DNA of 64,000 nucleotides from Nocardia takedensis NBRC 100417 (GTDB taxonomy: Bacteria; Actinomycetota; Actinomycetes; Mycobacteriales; Mycobacteriaceae), in contig NZ_BAGG01000019.1 in NCBI RefSeq assembly GCF_000308695.1, positions 62,001 to 126,000 on the forward strand, read 5' to 3'. This document shows, one piece after another, positions 20,711-28,257 of the stretch. Under the pieces are notes generated by a model. That model had not been told where the DNA came from. It did not search any database and was given only the letters and a program-made list of their open reading frames with translations. The position numbers were made by a program, and so were the translations under genes. Every line of letters starts with the position of its first letter. The first letter of the stretch is position 1.

Positions 20711-22076
20711 GAGAAAACTGCGCCTCGGCGTCGCCGCCTACGGCACCGGCTGGGACGCCGACGCCTGGCGGTTGCCGCAGGCCACCAATTCCGGACTGCG
20801 CGACCCCAGCGTCATCCTGGACATCGCCCGCGCCGCCGAACGCGGCAAACTCGACTACGTGTTCTCCGGCAGCGCGCTGGGCAGCGAACCGGACCACCTC
20901 CAGCGGATCTACCGCTGGGACAACTTCGTCTACGCGAGCCACGCCGCCGCGCTGACCAAGAACCTCGGCTTCCTGGTGTCGGTGAACTCCTCCTTCGAGC
21001 ACCCCTACGCCATCGCCCGGCAGTTGGCCACCCTGGACAACTTCGCCACCGGCCGCACCGCGCTCAACGTGGTGTTCGGCATCGACCGCGAGGGCGACCC
21101 GGCCCTGAACTACGGGCGCAACGCCGTCCCCGACGAGCAGACCAAATACACCCGCGCCCGTGAGTTCACCGAGGTCGTCAACCGTCTGCTCTACGAGAGC
21201 TGGGACGAGGACCTGCTGCTCGACGACCGCAAAGCGGGCACGCTCATCAAGCCCGGCTCCTGGCATCGGATCGAGCACAGCGGCGAACATTTCGAGGTGC
21301 GCGGCCCGCTCAACGTGCCGCCGCCGGTGCAGCGGCGCATCCCGAACGTGCACGTCGGCACCTCCGAGGAGTCGCTGAAATACGGCGCGGACCTCGCGCA
21401 GGTGCGGTTCTCGCCCTACCTGGGCATCGAGCGCGGCAAAGAGGAGTACCGCGCGCTCAAGGAACGCGTCGCCGCCAACGGGCGCGACCCGGAGAAGTTC
21501 AAGATCATCCCCGGCGCCACCTTCTATGTCGCGGGCACCCGCGGGGAAGCTCAGGCCATCTATCGCGAGGTCACCAATTTCGCGCTGACCGAGGAGATCC
21601 CGGAGCAGTTCTCCCTCGCCCTCGGCATCGACCTGTCCCGGGTGCGCGACAACGAGAAAGTCGTGGACGTGGTCGACCTGGACACCGTCGCCCCGAACGT
21701 GTTCGACGGATTCCTCGGCTCACTGGGCCGGGAGAAACGGCACGTGGACAGCCGCGACGACCGCGAGATCATCCGACGCCTGCTCACCTCGATCGGCGAA
21801 GACCTCACCCTGCGCGAGCTGTACCACCACGTGCACCGCTCGCGGCAGGCCGCGCAACCCGCCCTGGTCGGCGACGCGAACACCATCGCCGACTGGGTCG
21901 AGGAGAACTTCGTGGAACGCGTGCTCGACGGCGTCCAGTTCTTCCCGCCCTATCACCGCGGCCCGGTGGACCTGCTGGTCGACCTGGTCGTCCCGGAATT
22001 GCAGCGGCGCGGCCTGTTCCGCACCGAATACGAAGCCGACACCCTGCAGGGCCTGCTCGATACGGACAACGGCTGA
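20703..22076 (+). CDS. LLM-class flavin-dependent monooxygenase 2
   Basis: 457 residues, starting at ATG 20703 inside the end of the previous gene. It has the same NtaA/SnaA/DszA-type family marks (GVAAYGTGWDADAWRLP, LGFLVSVNSSFEHPYAIARQ, ALNVVFGIDREG) but is clearly different in sequence, so it is a paralogue rather than a recent duplicate. Two such enzymes in one operon suggest two successive oxidations or two related substrates. The shared C-terminal pattern RRGLFRTEYEADTLQGLL also ends the first enzyme in similar form. Confidence 0.92.
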   Translation: MSERKLRLGVAAYGTGWDADAWRLPQATNSGLRDPSVILDIARAAERGKLDYVFSGSALGSEPDHLQRIYRWDNFVYASHAAALTKNLGFLVSVNSSFEHPYAIARQLATLDNFATGRTALNVVFGIDREGDPALNYGRNAVPDEQTKYTRAREFTEVVNRLLYESWDEDLLLDDRKAGTLIKPGSWHRIEHSGEHFEVRGPLNVPPPVQRRIPNVHVGTSEESLKYGADLAQVRFSPYLGIERGKEEYRALKERVAANGRDPEKFKIIPGATFYVAGTRGEAQAIYREVTNFALTEEIPEQFSLALGIDLSRVRDNEKVVDVVDLDTVAPNVFDGFLGSLGREKRHVDSRDDREIIRRLLTSIGEDLTLRELYHHVHRSRQAAQPALVGDANTIADWVEENFVERVLDGVQFFPPYHRGPVDLLVDLVVPELQRRGLFRTEYEADTLQGLLDTDNG

Positions 22077-23104
22077 TGCCCCCGGCAGCGGCGTTGCCCG
22101 CCGGCTATCGCGCTCTCGGCCGCTCCGGACTGGTCCTCTCGGAACTGGGCATCGGAGCCAGCACGTTCGGCCGCACCGGAATGCGCGCCGTCGACCCCGA
22201 GCGGGTGCGGGCCATCGTCGACCGCGCCCTCGACCTCGGCATCACCTACTTCGACCTCGCCGAAGGCTACGGCGACCGCACCGGACTCAGCGAGGAACTG
22301 TTCGCGAAAGCCGTCGGCAACCGACGCGAAAACGTCGTCATCGGCACCAAATTCGGCCGCTCCCTGCTGGCCGACCGCGGCCCCTCCTACGCGCTGACCG
22401 GCGCGCGCAAATACATCCTCGCCTCGGTGGAGGATTCGCTGCGCCGCCTGAACACCGACTACATCGACCTCTACCAGATCCATTTCCCCGACCCGCACAC
22501 CCCGATCGAGGAAACCCTCGCCGCCCTGGACAGCCTGGTCACCTCCGGCAAAGTCCGCTACATCGGCGCCTCCAACTTCGCCGCCTGGCAGATCGCCGAC
22601 GCCGACCACACCGCCGCCCGCCACGGCTACACCCGATTCGTCTCCACCACCGACGAATACAACCTCACCTGGCGCAAACCCGAAGAGGAACTCCTCCCCG
22701 CCCTGCGCCACTACGGCCTCGGCTTCATCCCCTACTTCCCCCTCCAGAACGGCCTGCTCACCGGCAAATACCGACGCGGCGACGCCCCCGAGGGCGCCAA
22801 GATCACCAACCTCAAACGCTACCTACTGAAAACCGCCCCCTGGGACGCCCTCGACCGCTTCACCGCCTTCGCCGCCGAACGCGACCTCACCCCCACCGCC
22901 CTCGCCCTCGGCTGGCTCCTCGCCCAACCCACCGTCACCAGCGTCATCGCCGGCATCACCGTCCCCGAACAACTCGACGAAAACCTCACCGCCACCCGCT
23001 GGACCCCCACCGCTGCCGAAGAACAAGAACTGCGGGGATTGTTCACCGGCGACCTCTCCGGCGGTCCGGGCGTAGTCGACACGGGCGACTCCGCCCCGAC
23101 CTGA
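22076..23104 (+). CDS. Aldo/keto reductase
   Basis: 342 residues; its ATG shares one base with the preceding stop (TGATG). AKR family features are YRALGRSGLVLSELGIGAST, TYFDLAEGYGDRTGLSEELF (catalytic Asp and Tyr), GTKFGRSLL (Lys) and YIDLYQIHFPDPHTP (His). It reduces carbonyls with NADPH. As the last gene of the transporter-monooxygenase operon it may reduce an aldehyde or ketone released by the monooxygenases. A strong terminator follows within 12 bp. Confidence 0.92.
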   Translation: MPPAAALPAGYRALGRSGLVLSELGIGASTFGRTGMRAVDPERVRAIVDRALDLGITYFDLAEGYGDRTGLSEELFAKAVGNRRENVVIGTKFGRSLLADRGPSYALTGARKYILASVEDSLRRLNTDYIDLYQIHFPDPHTPIEETLAALDSLVTSGKVRYIGASNFAAWQIADADHTAARHGYTRFVSTTDEYNLTWRKPEEELLPALRHYGLGFIPYFPLQNGLLTGKYRRGDAPEGAKITNLKRYLLKTAPWDALDRFTAFAAERDLTPTALALGWLLAQPTVTSVIAGITVPEQLDENLTATRWTPTAAEEQELRGLFTGDLSGGPGVVDTGDSAPT

Positions 23105-23115
23105 TCCTCAACTGA

Positions 23116-23154
23116 CAGGCGCGTGGACCCGGCCAACACCGGTCCATGCGCCTG
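23116..23154 (+). terminator. Terminator of the 14.1-23.1 kb operon
   Basis: A 14-bp stem with one G-U pair (CAGGCGCGTGGACC against GGTCCATGCGCCTG) closes an 11-nt loop, starting 12 bp after the aldo/keto reductase stop. Confidence 0.8.
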
Positions 23155-23218
23155 CTCAGGTGGTGATCTACTACGGCTGACCGAGGAGCTGTGCCGGCGG
23201 AAGTGGACTACCCGCCGC

Positions 23219-23407
23219 TCAGACGTCGCACCGCCAGTTGTAGGCCGTGGAACCGCCGCGGGCGTGCAGTCCGTAGGCGTACTGGCACCACGCCTCGATG
23301 TTCACGCCGGGACGGCCTGCTCCCGGATTGGCGGGCAAGAAGCATCGCCAACCGAACCCACCTTGATTCGGGTAGTTGTAGCACTGGAGAAATACTGTCC
23401 TCCTAGG
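23219..23407 (-). pseudogene. C-terminal remnant of a small Cys-containing secreted protein
   Basis: On the minus strand 62 codons are open, ending in TGA (23219-23221), and read QCYNYPNQGGFGWRC near the beginning and end in GSTAYNWRCDV. The W/Y-x-W-R-C endings and paired Cys resemble small exported mycobacterial/nocardial proteins whose C-terminus ends in a YxWRC-type motif. An in-frame TAA (23408-23410) lies directly upstream, there is no start codon in the frame, and no signal peptide can be found in another frame. I therefore call it a 5'-truncated gene remnant. Function unknown. Confidence 0.5.
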
Positions 23408-23578
23408 TTACGAAATCGAGTGCTGTGATCGAGTCACCCGATCGATCGCCACCGAGCCGGGGGCCGAGTCGTCCGAAAGGGGTGAAGCGTCGGAACTCGA
23501 CAGGGTCGGGATTGATGCGCCACACTTTCGAAAGGTCATCCGGAATGTTCGGAACGATTCGAGGGGGATGCGACGGCA

Positions 23579-23653
23579 ATGGAGCAGAAGACCTTTGTTC
23601 CGGCCGCCGACAACGCACAGTCGGCGTCCGTTTTGAGCTTTCCCACGGCATGA
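23579..23653 (+). pseudogene. N-terminal remnant of an excisionase-like antitoxin, separated by a frameshifting deletion
   Basis: ATG at 23579 opens a 24-codon frame beginning MEQKTFVPAADNAQ, which resembles the N-terminus of a common actinobacterial family of excisionase-type HTH antitoxins. It stops at TGA 23651-23653, which overlaps the ATG of the HTH frame downstream. The middle part expected of the family (about 40-50 residues) is absent. The simplest reading is an internal deletion with a frame change that split one gene into a short leader peptide and the HTH frame. Confidence 0.5.
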
Positions 23654-23934
23654 CCCTGACCTCGCAGCAGGCCGCCGATCTACTCGGCGTCAGTCGTTCG
23701 ACGGTGAAGCGACTGATCGACAAGAACGAGTTGGCCGCCGAGCGGGTGGGCACATGTCATCGGCTGCGACTGGACGACGTGCTCGCCTACCGCGCCGATC
23801 GTCGTCAGCGTCAATACGCCGCCTTGGCGACCACCTCGGTCGATATCGATGCCGAAGACGATCCGGCCGACATTCGGGAGCAGTTGCGTGCTGCGCGGCG
23901 TGCGGTCGCCGCGCGTCGAAATATGAAGAGCTGA
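23650..23934 (+). CDS. Excisionase-family helix-turn-helix protein (probably a truncated antitoxin)
   Basis: 94 residues from ATG 23650. LTSQQAADLLGVSRSTVKRL is an excisionase/MerR-type helix-turn-helix, followed by RLRLDDVLAYRADRRQ and an acidic-then-basic tail (DAEDDPADIREQLRAARRA). Intact family members carry an extra N-terminal domain; its first ~22 residues survive out of frame just upstream. The start overlaps that remnant's stop (ATGA), so re-initiation could still produce the HTH part. No PIN-domain or other toxin gene follows. It may bind its old operator without a partner toxin. Confidence 0.65.
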   Translation: MTLTSQQAADLLGVSRSTVKRLIDKNELAAERVGTCHRLRLDDVLAYRADRRQRQYAALATTSVDIDAEDDPADIREQLRAARRAVAARRNMKS

Positions 23935-24001
23935 AACAATTGACGGATACGTGCCGTAGTGCTGGGCACCTGCCCGTCGCGCATCCACCAAGGCCACAAG
24001 A

Positions 24002-24349
24002 TCAGGAGTCCGGATCGGGCCGCTCTCGAAGGCGCGAGCCGAGTTCTTCGGTGCGCCGCCGGTAGTCGTCCTCGCTGAGCCTCGTGACCTCGAACCCCGG
24101 TGTGCTCTCCCGGCCGTCGAGATGGCGCTGGGTGCGCGCCCAATGCTCGGCGACATAGGCCGGATCTCGGATTCGACGGTCGAACTCGGCTTGTAGGCGC
24201 GCGATCGCATCCTGCCGGTCCGTTCCGACGACATACCAGTCGTCGCCCGGATAATAGGCGCGCACGGTGCCATCGGCCTGATTCACGAACTGCGGACTCT
24301 GCAGAACGTGAACGACCGGCTCAGGGCCTGGCCGAGGGTCCGGGTGCAT
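24002..24349 (-). CDS. Hypothetical protein, 115 residues
   Basis: ATG at 24349 has a perfect GGAGG (complement of 24356-24360) 6 bases upstream. The protein starts MHPDPRPGPEPVVHVLQ, has a YYPGDDWYVVGTDRQDAIARL middle with an aromatic-rich strand pattern, and ends in a charged helix (SEDDYRRRTEELGSRLRER). There is no signal peptide or membrane segment. I do not recognise the family. Its first 29 bp overlap the end of the upstream secreted-protein gene, so the pair is one transcript. Confidence 0.7.
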   Translation of the reverse strand: MHPDPRPGPEPVVHVLQSPQFVNQADGTVRAYYPGDDWYVVGTDRQDAIARLQAEFDRRIRDPAYVAEHWARTQRHLDGRESTPGFEVTRLSEDDYRRRTEELGSRLRERPDPDS

Positions 24350-24536
24350 AGAAGACCTCCGTCGAACCGTTCTCGTGATGGACGTAGCAGATGTACTGCA
24401 TCCCGGGGTGCCCCACCACCGGACCCGAGTACACACAGTTGATCGTCGTAGCGGCCGCCGGTGTCGCGACCACGACCACCGGCAGGACAGCCAGCATCCC
24501 GGCACCCACGATCGTCGCCAACCTTCGCCTTCTCAT
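24321..24536 (-). CDS. Small secreted protein, 71 residues
   Basis: The N-terminus MRRRRLATIVGAG with a hydrophobic run and TPAAA-TT forms a Sec signal peptide. The mature part is about 40 residues with two Cys (TINCVYSGP and MQYICYVHH), probably one disulfide. Start ATG 24536 follows GGGGGAAG. It overlaps the downstream hypothetical gene. Function unknown. Confidence 0.7.
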   Translation of the reverse strand: MRRRRLATIVGAGMLAVLPVVVVATPAAATTINCVYSGPVVGHPGMQYICYVHHENGSTEVFYAPGPSARP

Positions 24537-24948
24537 CTTCCCCCCACATCGTCGAACTTTGCCCGAACACAGGATTGGACGTCGACAGACCCCGCCCCGG
24601 TTCCCCTCACCCCATCAACCCCACTTGACTTCGAAGCATCGAACTTCCGGCGAAGCGAAGCGCGAGAGCGGCCTCATTCGCGAGCGGCAGCACGCACGAA
24701 GAGAAGGCGATCACAGCGGCGGTACCCGCTCGCACGCACCGATGTGACCAAAATCTGCGATCGGGGCCGATAAGGGCAAACCGATGTCAAGCGTTCGAAA
24801 AACGACCGTTTTCCGAACGAGTCTTCGGGGAGCCGTGCAGGAGCACCGGCCGCTGAGATTGTCCTCGCTTGCCCTTGCCGTGGGGTGGATGCTTCCGGCG
24901 GCTAAGGTCGAGTACGGAGCGAGTTCGATATGGGAGGAAGGGGGGCTC
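24537..24948. other. Gene-free stretch upstream of the ESX-like operon
   Basis: No reading frame with coding character. It contains the long inverted repeat at 24793-24818 and the divergent promoters of the small secreted protein and the ESX-like operon. An ATG at 24784 opens a frame into the EspC-like gene, but that would fuse an unlikely N-terminus across the palindrome. Confidence 0.4.
24793..24818. promoter_or_regulatory. Near-perfect 12-bp inverted repeat upstream of the ESX-like operon
   Basis: Left arm GTTCGAAAAACG (24793-24804) and right arm CGTTTTCCGAAC (24807-24818) pair at 11 of 12 positions around a 2-bp centre, about 130 bp before the EspC-like start. The arm motif GTTCGnAAA recurs five times downstream of the operon (27169-27289), suggesting a shared DNA-binding protein. 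Confidence 0.55.
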
Positions 24949-25275
24949 GTGGCCGAGGAACTGAAGGTCGAGCCCGATCATCTGGATGGCGCGGCCACGA
25001 AGTTGCAGAAGCTGTCCGATGACAACGCGCACACCGAGACCTATCTGAAGCAGTGGCTGGATCTGCCCAGTTCCGAGGGGGGACTGGTATTGCAGGGCGT
25101 GATCGAAACTCTGCAGGAGGTGTTGGCTCAGCTGCAGGCGAACTACAAGCGGCTGGGGAGCGTCACCAGCGACTCCGCAACAGAACTCACCAATGCCGGA
25201 AAAATGTACAGGACTACCGACCGCGGTTTCGCCGCATCATTGGATCGCACCTATGTGAGCGATGGTGAGAAGTGA
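24949..25275 (+). CDS. EspC-like type VII secretion (ESX) target protein
   Basis: 108 residues from GTG 24949, with a purine-rich AGGAAGG upstream. It is small and helical: EELKVEPDHLDGAATKLQKL begins helix one and a second long helix ends TNAGKMYRTTDRGFAASL. The pattern resembles EspC/DUF2580-type ESX substrates, and YRTTD fits the YxxxD/E type VII export signal at the end of the helical hairpin. The next gene starts in a GTGA overlap, consistent with co-secretion as a heterodimer. No EccC ATPase or other machinery lies in the window. Confidence 0.7.
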   Translation: MAEELKVEPDHLDGAATKLQKLSDDNAHTETYLKQWLDLPSSEGGLVLQGVIETLQEVLAQLQANYKRLGSVTSDSATELTNAGKMYRTTDRGFAASLDRTYVSDGEK

Positions 25276-26003
25276 CCGAGACGCCGATCGAGGTACTGAC
25301 CGATCCCGTAGCCGATGACCCGGTGCCCGACCTGGTCGAACTGGCCACCAACGCGAACTTCGTCTCGCCGGCCTATTGGCTCAACGGCATCGTCAAGACG
25401 ATCACGGGTTTCGATGCTCTGACCACGATCACCGACTATGTCGCAGGTGACTGGGATGCGCTGCAGCAAGCCGGGATAGCGATCGAGAAGCTCGCGGAGT
25501 ACAACACCGCCTACAGCGGGGGTGTGGAAGCAGCGGTCAAGGAGTTCGATGCCTCCTGGCGCGGTAACGCCGCCGACAATGCCCGGACGTATTTCGCGTC
25601 GGTGACCGATCGCCTCGATCAGCAGGTGGATCCTCTGCAGGAAATCGCCGAAAGCATCAAAGCATTCGCATTGTCCTCCTATGGACTGGCGCAGACGATT
25701 TCCGGTCTGGTGCAGACACTGTTCGACCTGGCGGCGATGTATGCGATCAAGCAGGCCACGGTCGCGGCTCTGAGCGCGACCGTGGCCGGTGCACCCGCCG
25801 CGGCCGCGATGCAGGCCGCCGCCGCTCTGGACGCTGCGCGCATGATCAAGACCGCTATCGATATATGGAGCAAACTCGGATTGATGTTCGCGGGCTCGGA
25901 AGGAGCGGTCGCGTTGATGTCGGCGGGAGTCAACACCATCGCCAACAATGCGGACCTGCCAGGGGTGCGATCGATCTCCTACGACCATCCGGGTGTGTCG
26001 TGA
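25272..26003 (+). CDS. WXG100/EspA-like ESX-associated protein
   Basis: 243 residues starting in the GTGA overlap. The central SWRGNAADNARTYF carries the W-x-G turn of WXG100-type helical hairpins, placed in a longer protein as in EspA/EspB-like or PPE-like partners. An Ala-rich segment (about residues 170-195, SATVAGAPAAAAMQAAAALDAA) and a Gly/Ala hydrophobic segment could associate with a membrane. No enzymatic toxin domain is visible at the C-terminus. It probably pairs with the EspC-like protein. Confidence 0.65.
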   Translation: MTETPIEVLTDPVADDPVPDLVELATNANFVSPAYWLNGIVKTITGFDALTTITDYVAGDWDALQQAGIAIEKLAEYNTAYSGGVEAAVKEFDASWRGNAADNARTYFASVTDRLDQQVDPLQEIAESIKAFALSSYGLAQTISGLVQTLFDLAAMYAIKQATVAALSATVAGAPAAAAMQAAAALDAARMIKTAIDIWSKLGLMFAGSEGAVALMSAGVNTIANNADLPGVRSISYDHPGVS

Positions 26004-26506
26004 GTCGGCCCGATCCTCTTCGCGATGTCGCCGGTGGCGATGCCGCGGTCTCGCGGCAGCTGACCCACACGCTGCGTCTACTGGCCGCCCACACCACCGA
26101 TCCCGCACTCAAGGAACAGATCAGCGCGGTCCTGTCCGGCAAGGCGGAGGTTCGGGATTTCGTTCGCGCCGAGACGTTCACACGCACTCTGGACCAGGTG
26201 ATGCCGGCCGCGCTGGACAACTATCTGGCGATGTCGGAGGAGCAACGTCAGCAGCTGGCCGCGCAAGGCGAAGCCGAACTGGAGCTCTACCGCACTCCGT
26301 CGCGTTCCGTGCCGGAGCCTGCGATACCCGAACCGGCACCGGCACGTCCGGCGGAACCGCCCACCCCACCTGCCGAAACCGTCACGACACGGAACACCAT
26401 CGCGGGCACACGGAAGCCGAACCGCGACCAGATCGTCACACCCGACGAGCCCGACGAGGACGACCTGTACTTCCAACAACGGAACCAGCGGGGATGGCTC
26501 GAATAA
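26000..26506 (+). CDS. Hypothetical protein with Pro-rich tail in the ESX-like operon
   Basis: 168 residues from GTG 26000 in a GTGA overlap. The first ~100 residues are helical (QLTHTLRLLAAHTTDPALKEQ; VMPAALDNYLAMSEEQRQQLA). The rest is Pro/Glu-rich (PEPAIPEPAPARPAEPPTPP) and ends in an acidic stretch and RGWLE. It could be a cytosolic chaperone or another secreted partner; the sequence does not decide. Confidence 0.65.
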   Translation: MSRPDPLRDVAGGDAAVSRQLTHTLRLLAAHTTDPALKEQISAVLSGKAEVRDFVRAETFTRTLDQVMPAALDNYLAMSEEQRQQLAAQGEAELELYRTPSRSVPEPAIPEPAPARPAEPPTPPAETVTTRNTIAGTRKPNRDQIVTPDEPDEDDLYFQQRNQRGWLE

Positions 26507-27057
26507 GGTGCGAGATCGAGGTCTGTACCGAGCGCACGGGTCCGGACCGCTTGTCGATGCGGATATCGCAGCGGCTACCCGCTGTGTGTCCCCGACATGG
26601 TGGGCCCGCGATCGAATACCGACCCGGGTCGGTGCGGTTCCATCGGTCCGGGCAGGTGCACGTGCAGAGCACCTTCAGTTCGACATTCCGGTGGTGGCTA
26701 CGGCGACTGTCCCGGACTCCGCCCGCCACCACCATCGAACTGTTCGCGCGGTGGCCGGTCTGTGCCCGCTGTACGAGACAGCGTCGATACCTGCACCTAC
26801 TCGCCGTCGGTCTCGTCCTGGCCGGACTCGTCCCGGTACTGGTTCTGTTGGTCGGGGGATACCTGCAGATCCTCACCCCGCCACAATCGCCGATGCTCGC
26901 ACTGATTTTCATCCCGATCTGGTTCCCGGGCGCGATCGCCGTTGCGGGCAGCGCTTACGCCCGCGCCAGCCGATATGCCCGCATCGTCCCCATCACGGAC
27001 GAGAACCGGATCGTGATCCGAGCGCACCCCCACTTCGCCGAAAACGCCACAGGCTGA
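26494..27057 (+). CDS. Membrane protein with CxxH/CxxC cytoplasmic motif in the ESX-like operon
   Basis: 187 residues from ATG 26494, overlapping the previous gene by 13 bp. A soluble N-terminal part carries VCPRHGG and, about 55 residues later, PVCARC; together these could bind one zinc. Two hydrophobic helices follow (LLAVGLVLAGLVPVLVLLVGG and LALIFIPIWFPGAIAVAG), then a basic tail. I do not recognise the family. Tight overlap puts it in the same unit as the ESX-substrate-like proteins. Confidence 0.65.
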   Translation: MARIRCEIEVCTERTGPDRLSMRISQRLPAVCPRHGGPAIEYRPGSVRFHRSGQVHVQSTFSSTFRWWLRRLSRTPPATTIELFARWPVCARCTRQRRYLHLLAVGLVLAGLVPVLVLLVGGYLQILTPPQSPMLALIFIPIWFPGAIAVAGSAYARASRYARIVPITDENRIVIRAHPHFAENATG

Positions 27058-27588
27058 ACCATCCGAACCTCGCTGCTGCCGCTGACGGCGCTCACTGAAT
27101 TCGGCGCTGTTCATACTCGGTGAGCGGTCGAGCTTCGCGAGTAGGTTCCGTGCGACCTCACCCAACCCGTTCGGAAATCGTTCGTTTCCCGAACACCGCA
27201 CCCCACCCCGCCCCCCGGAGACGGACTCGCAGGAGCGGGTGTTCGGAAACCCGTTCGAAAACAAGCGGGCTTGTAGCCGGTTTACGAACACGTTTGTCGA
27301 ATAGGCAGACTGCTTCGTGAGGCTGGTCGGACGGCGATGCGACCTACGGGAGGTGTTCGAGGTTGTGGTCAGCGCCGGCCTCGAACGGTGAGGTCGATCC
27401 GGATCCTCGGCTTCGCCGAATGGGCTGGCACCGCACATCGAACGGCGCACCGCTGCCAGGGCGGACAGTGCGCTTGTCGTGGGGACGATGTCCACCAGTC
27501 GGACGGGGGATGGAGTCCGCCTGAGGTAGACGACCTGGCAGGCGGACGGACTCACATCGAGCATGGCCGAGCACGGCTCGAGAGTGTT
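27058..27588. other. Gene-free 530-bp stretch with repeated GTTCG motifs
   Basis: Open frames here lack codon bias, starts and recognisable products. The notable content is the cluster of GTTCGnAAA half-sites at 27169-27289. The stretch separates the ESX-like operon from the converging HicB-like gene. Confidence 0.4.
27169..27289. repeat. Cluster of five GTTCGnAAAC-like half-sites
   Basis: GTTCGGAAAT at 27169-27178 faces TTTCCCGAAC at 27185-27194. GTTCGGAAAC (27241-27250) and GTTCGAAAAC (27253-27262) are direct repeats 12 bp apart. GTTTACGAAC (27280-27289) is inverted. The same half-site forms the palindrome at 24793-24818 on the other side of the ESX-like operon. Confidence 0.5.
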
Positions 27589-28146
27589 CTAAGCGGTTCT
27601 CACCGTACGGCCAGTCTGCGCCCGCCGTGCGGCCTTCACGGCATTGCTCTTCTTCGCCGCGCGCGGGGGCTTGGTGTCGCGCACGGTCTTCGCGGCGCTA
27701 CCACTCTTCGTTGCGCGATCGGTTTTCACCTCGCCGCTGGAGTCGGCCTTCTCCGGACTGTGAGGGACTGAACCGCCGGCGAGTTGCGAGACACGCTGCG
27801 CGCTCATCTTCAGGATCACGGCGACGTCGCGTACCGGTAGCCCTCTGTCGCGCAACTTCTTGACCACATCGCGAGAGGCGGTGGCGGCGGCGGCTTGAAC
27901 AGCCTGCGCGGCGGCGACCTGAGCCCGCGCGTGCTCGGCAGTCGCCAGCAACTCCGGGTCTCCGATGTCGGGGACCACGGTGACCTCGACCTGCTCGGCC
28001 GGAACATCCTCGAGCAGCGAGACGGCGTCGGACACCATTGCCGGGATCTGATCCAACCGTTTGGCCTGGGTGAAGGCTCCATCGACTTCGGGGACCTCGA
28101 CTGCCCAGCAGTCCCCACTGCGGTGCGCGATGGCGGTCACCTGCAT
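27589..28146 (-). CDS. HicB-like antitoxin-type protein with Lys/Ala-rich tail
   Basis: 185 residues from ATG 28146, preceded by GGTGGGTGAG; a GTG at 28188 would add 14 residues without a ribosome site. Residues 1-50 (QVTAIAHRSGDCWAVEVPEVDG, FTQAKRLDQIPAMVSDAV) match the HicB partial-RNase-H fold. A central helix-turn-helix-like LPVRDVAVILKMSAQRVSQL follows, and the last ~45 residues are a Lys/Ala/Arg/Thr tail that could contact nucleic acid. No HicA toxin gene lies nearby, so it is an orphan, perhaps a regulator. Confidence 0.75.
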   Translation of the reverse strand: MQVTAIAHRSGDCWAVEVPEVDGAFTQAKRLDQIPAMVSDAVSLLEDVPAEQVEVTVVPDIGDPELLATAEHARAQVAAAQAVQAAAATASRDVVKKLRDRGLPVRDVAVILKMSAQRVSQLAGGSVPHSPEKADSSGEVKTDRATKSGSAAKTVRDTKPPRAAKKSNAVKAARRAQTGRTVRTA

Positions 28147-28257
28147 CTCACCCACCACCGATCTCAGCTGTTTGCGGTTGCGCTTCACGTCATAGTATTG
28201 GGCTCTCAGCGTGCGATCGCAGAATGGGTGGGCTCTGAAACAGCCTCGGCCCCTGAT

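Noticed and set aside
24784..24948. Upstream ATG start for the EspC-like gene
   Set aside because: It would add 55 residues of non-helical sequence across the palindrome; GTG 24949 with a purine-rich ribosome site gives a standard ESX-substrate length.
27169..27194. LexA (SOS) box at the GTTCG repeat cluster
   Set aside because: The half-sites are arranged inside-out relative to CGAAC-N4-GTTCG and lack the 4-bp spacing.
26797..27564. 255-codon minus-strand frame across the ESX-like operon end
   Set aside because: It overlaps the membrane protein gene and has Ser/Arg-rich translation without any domain.
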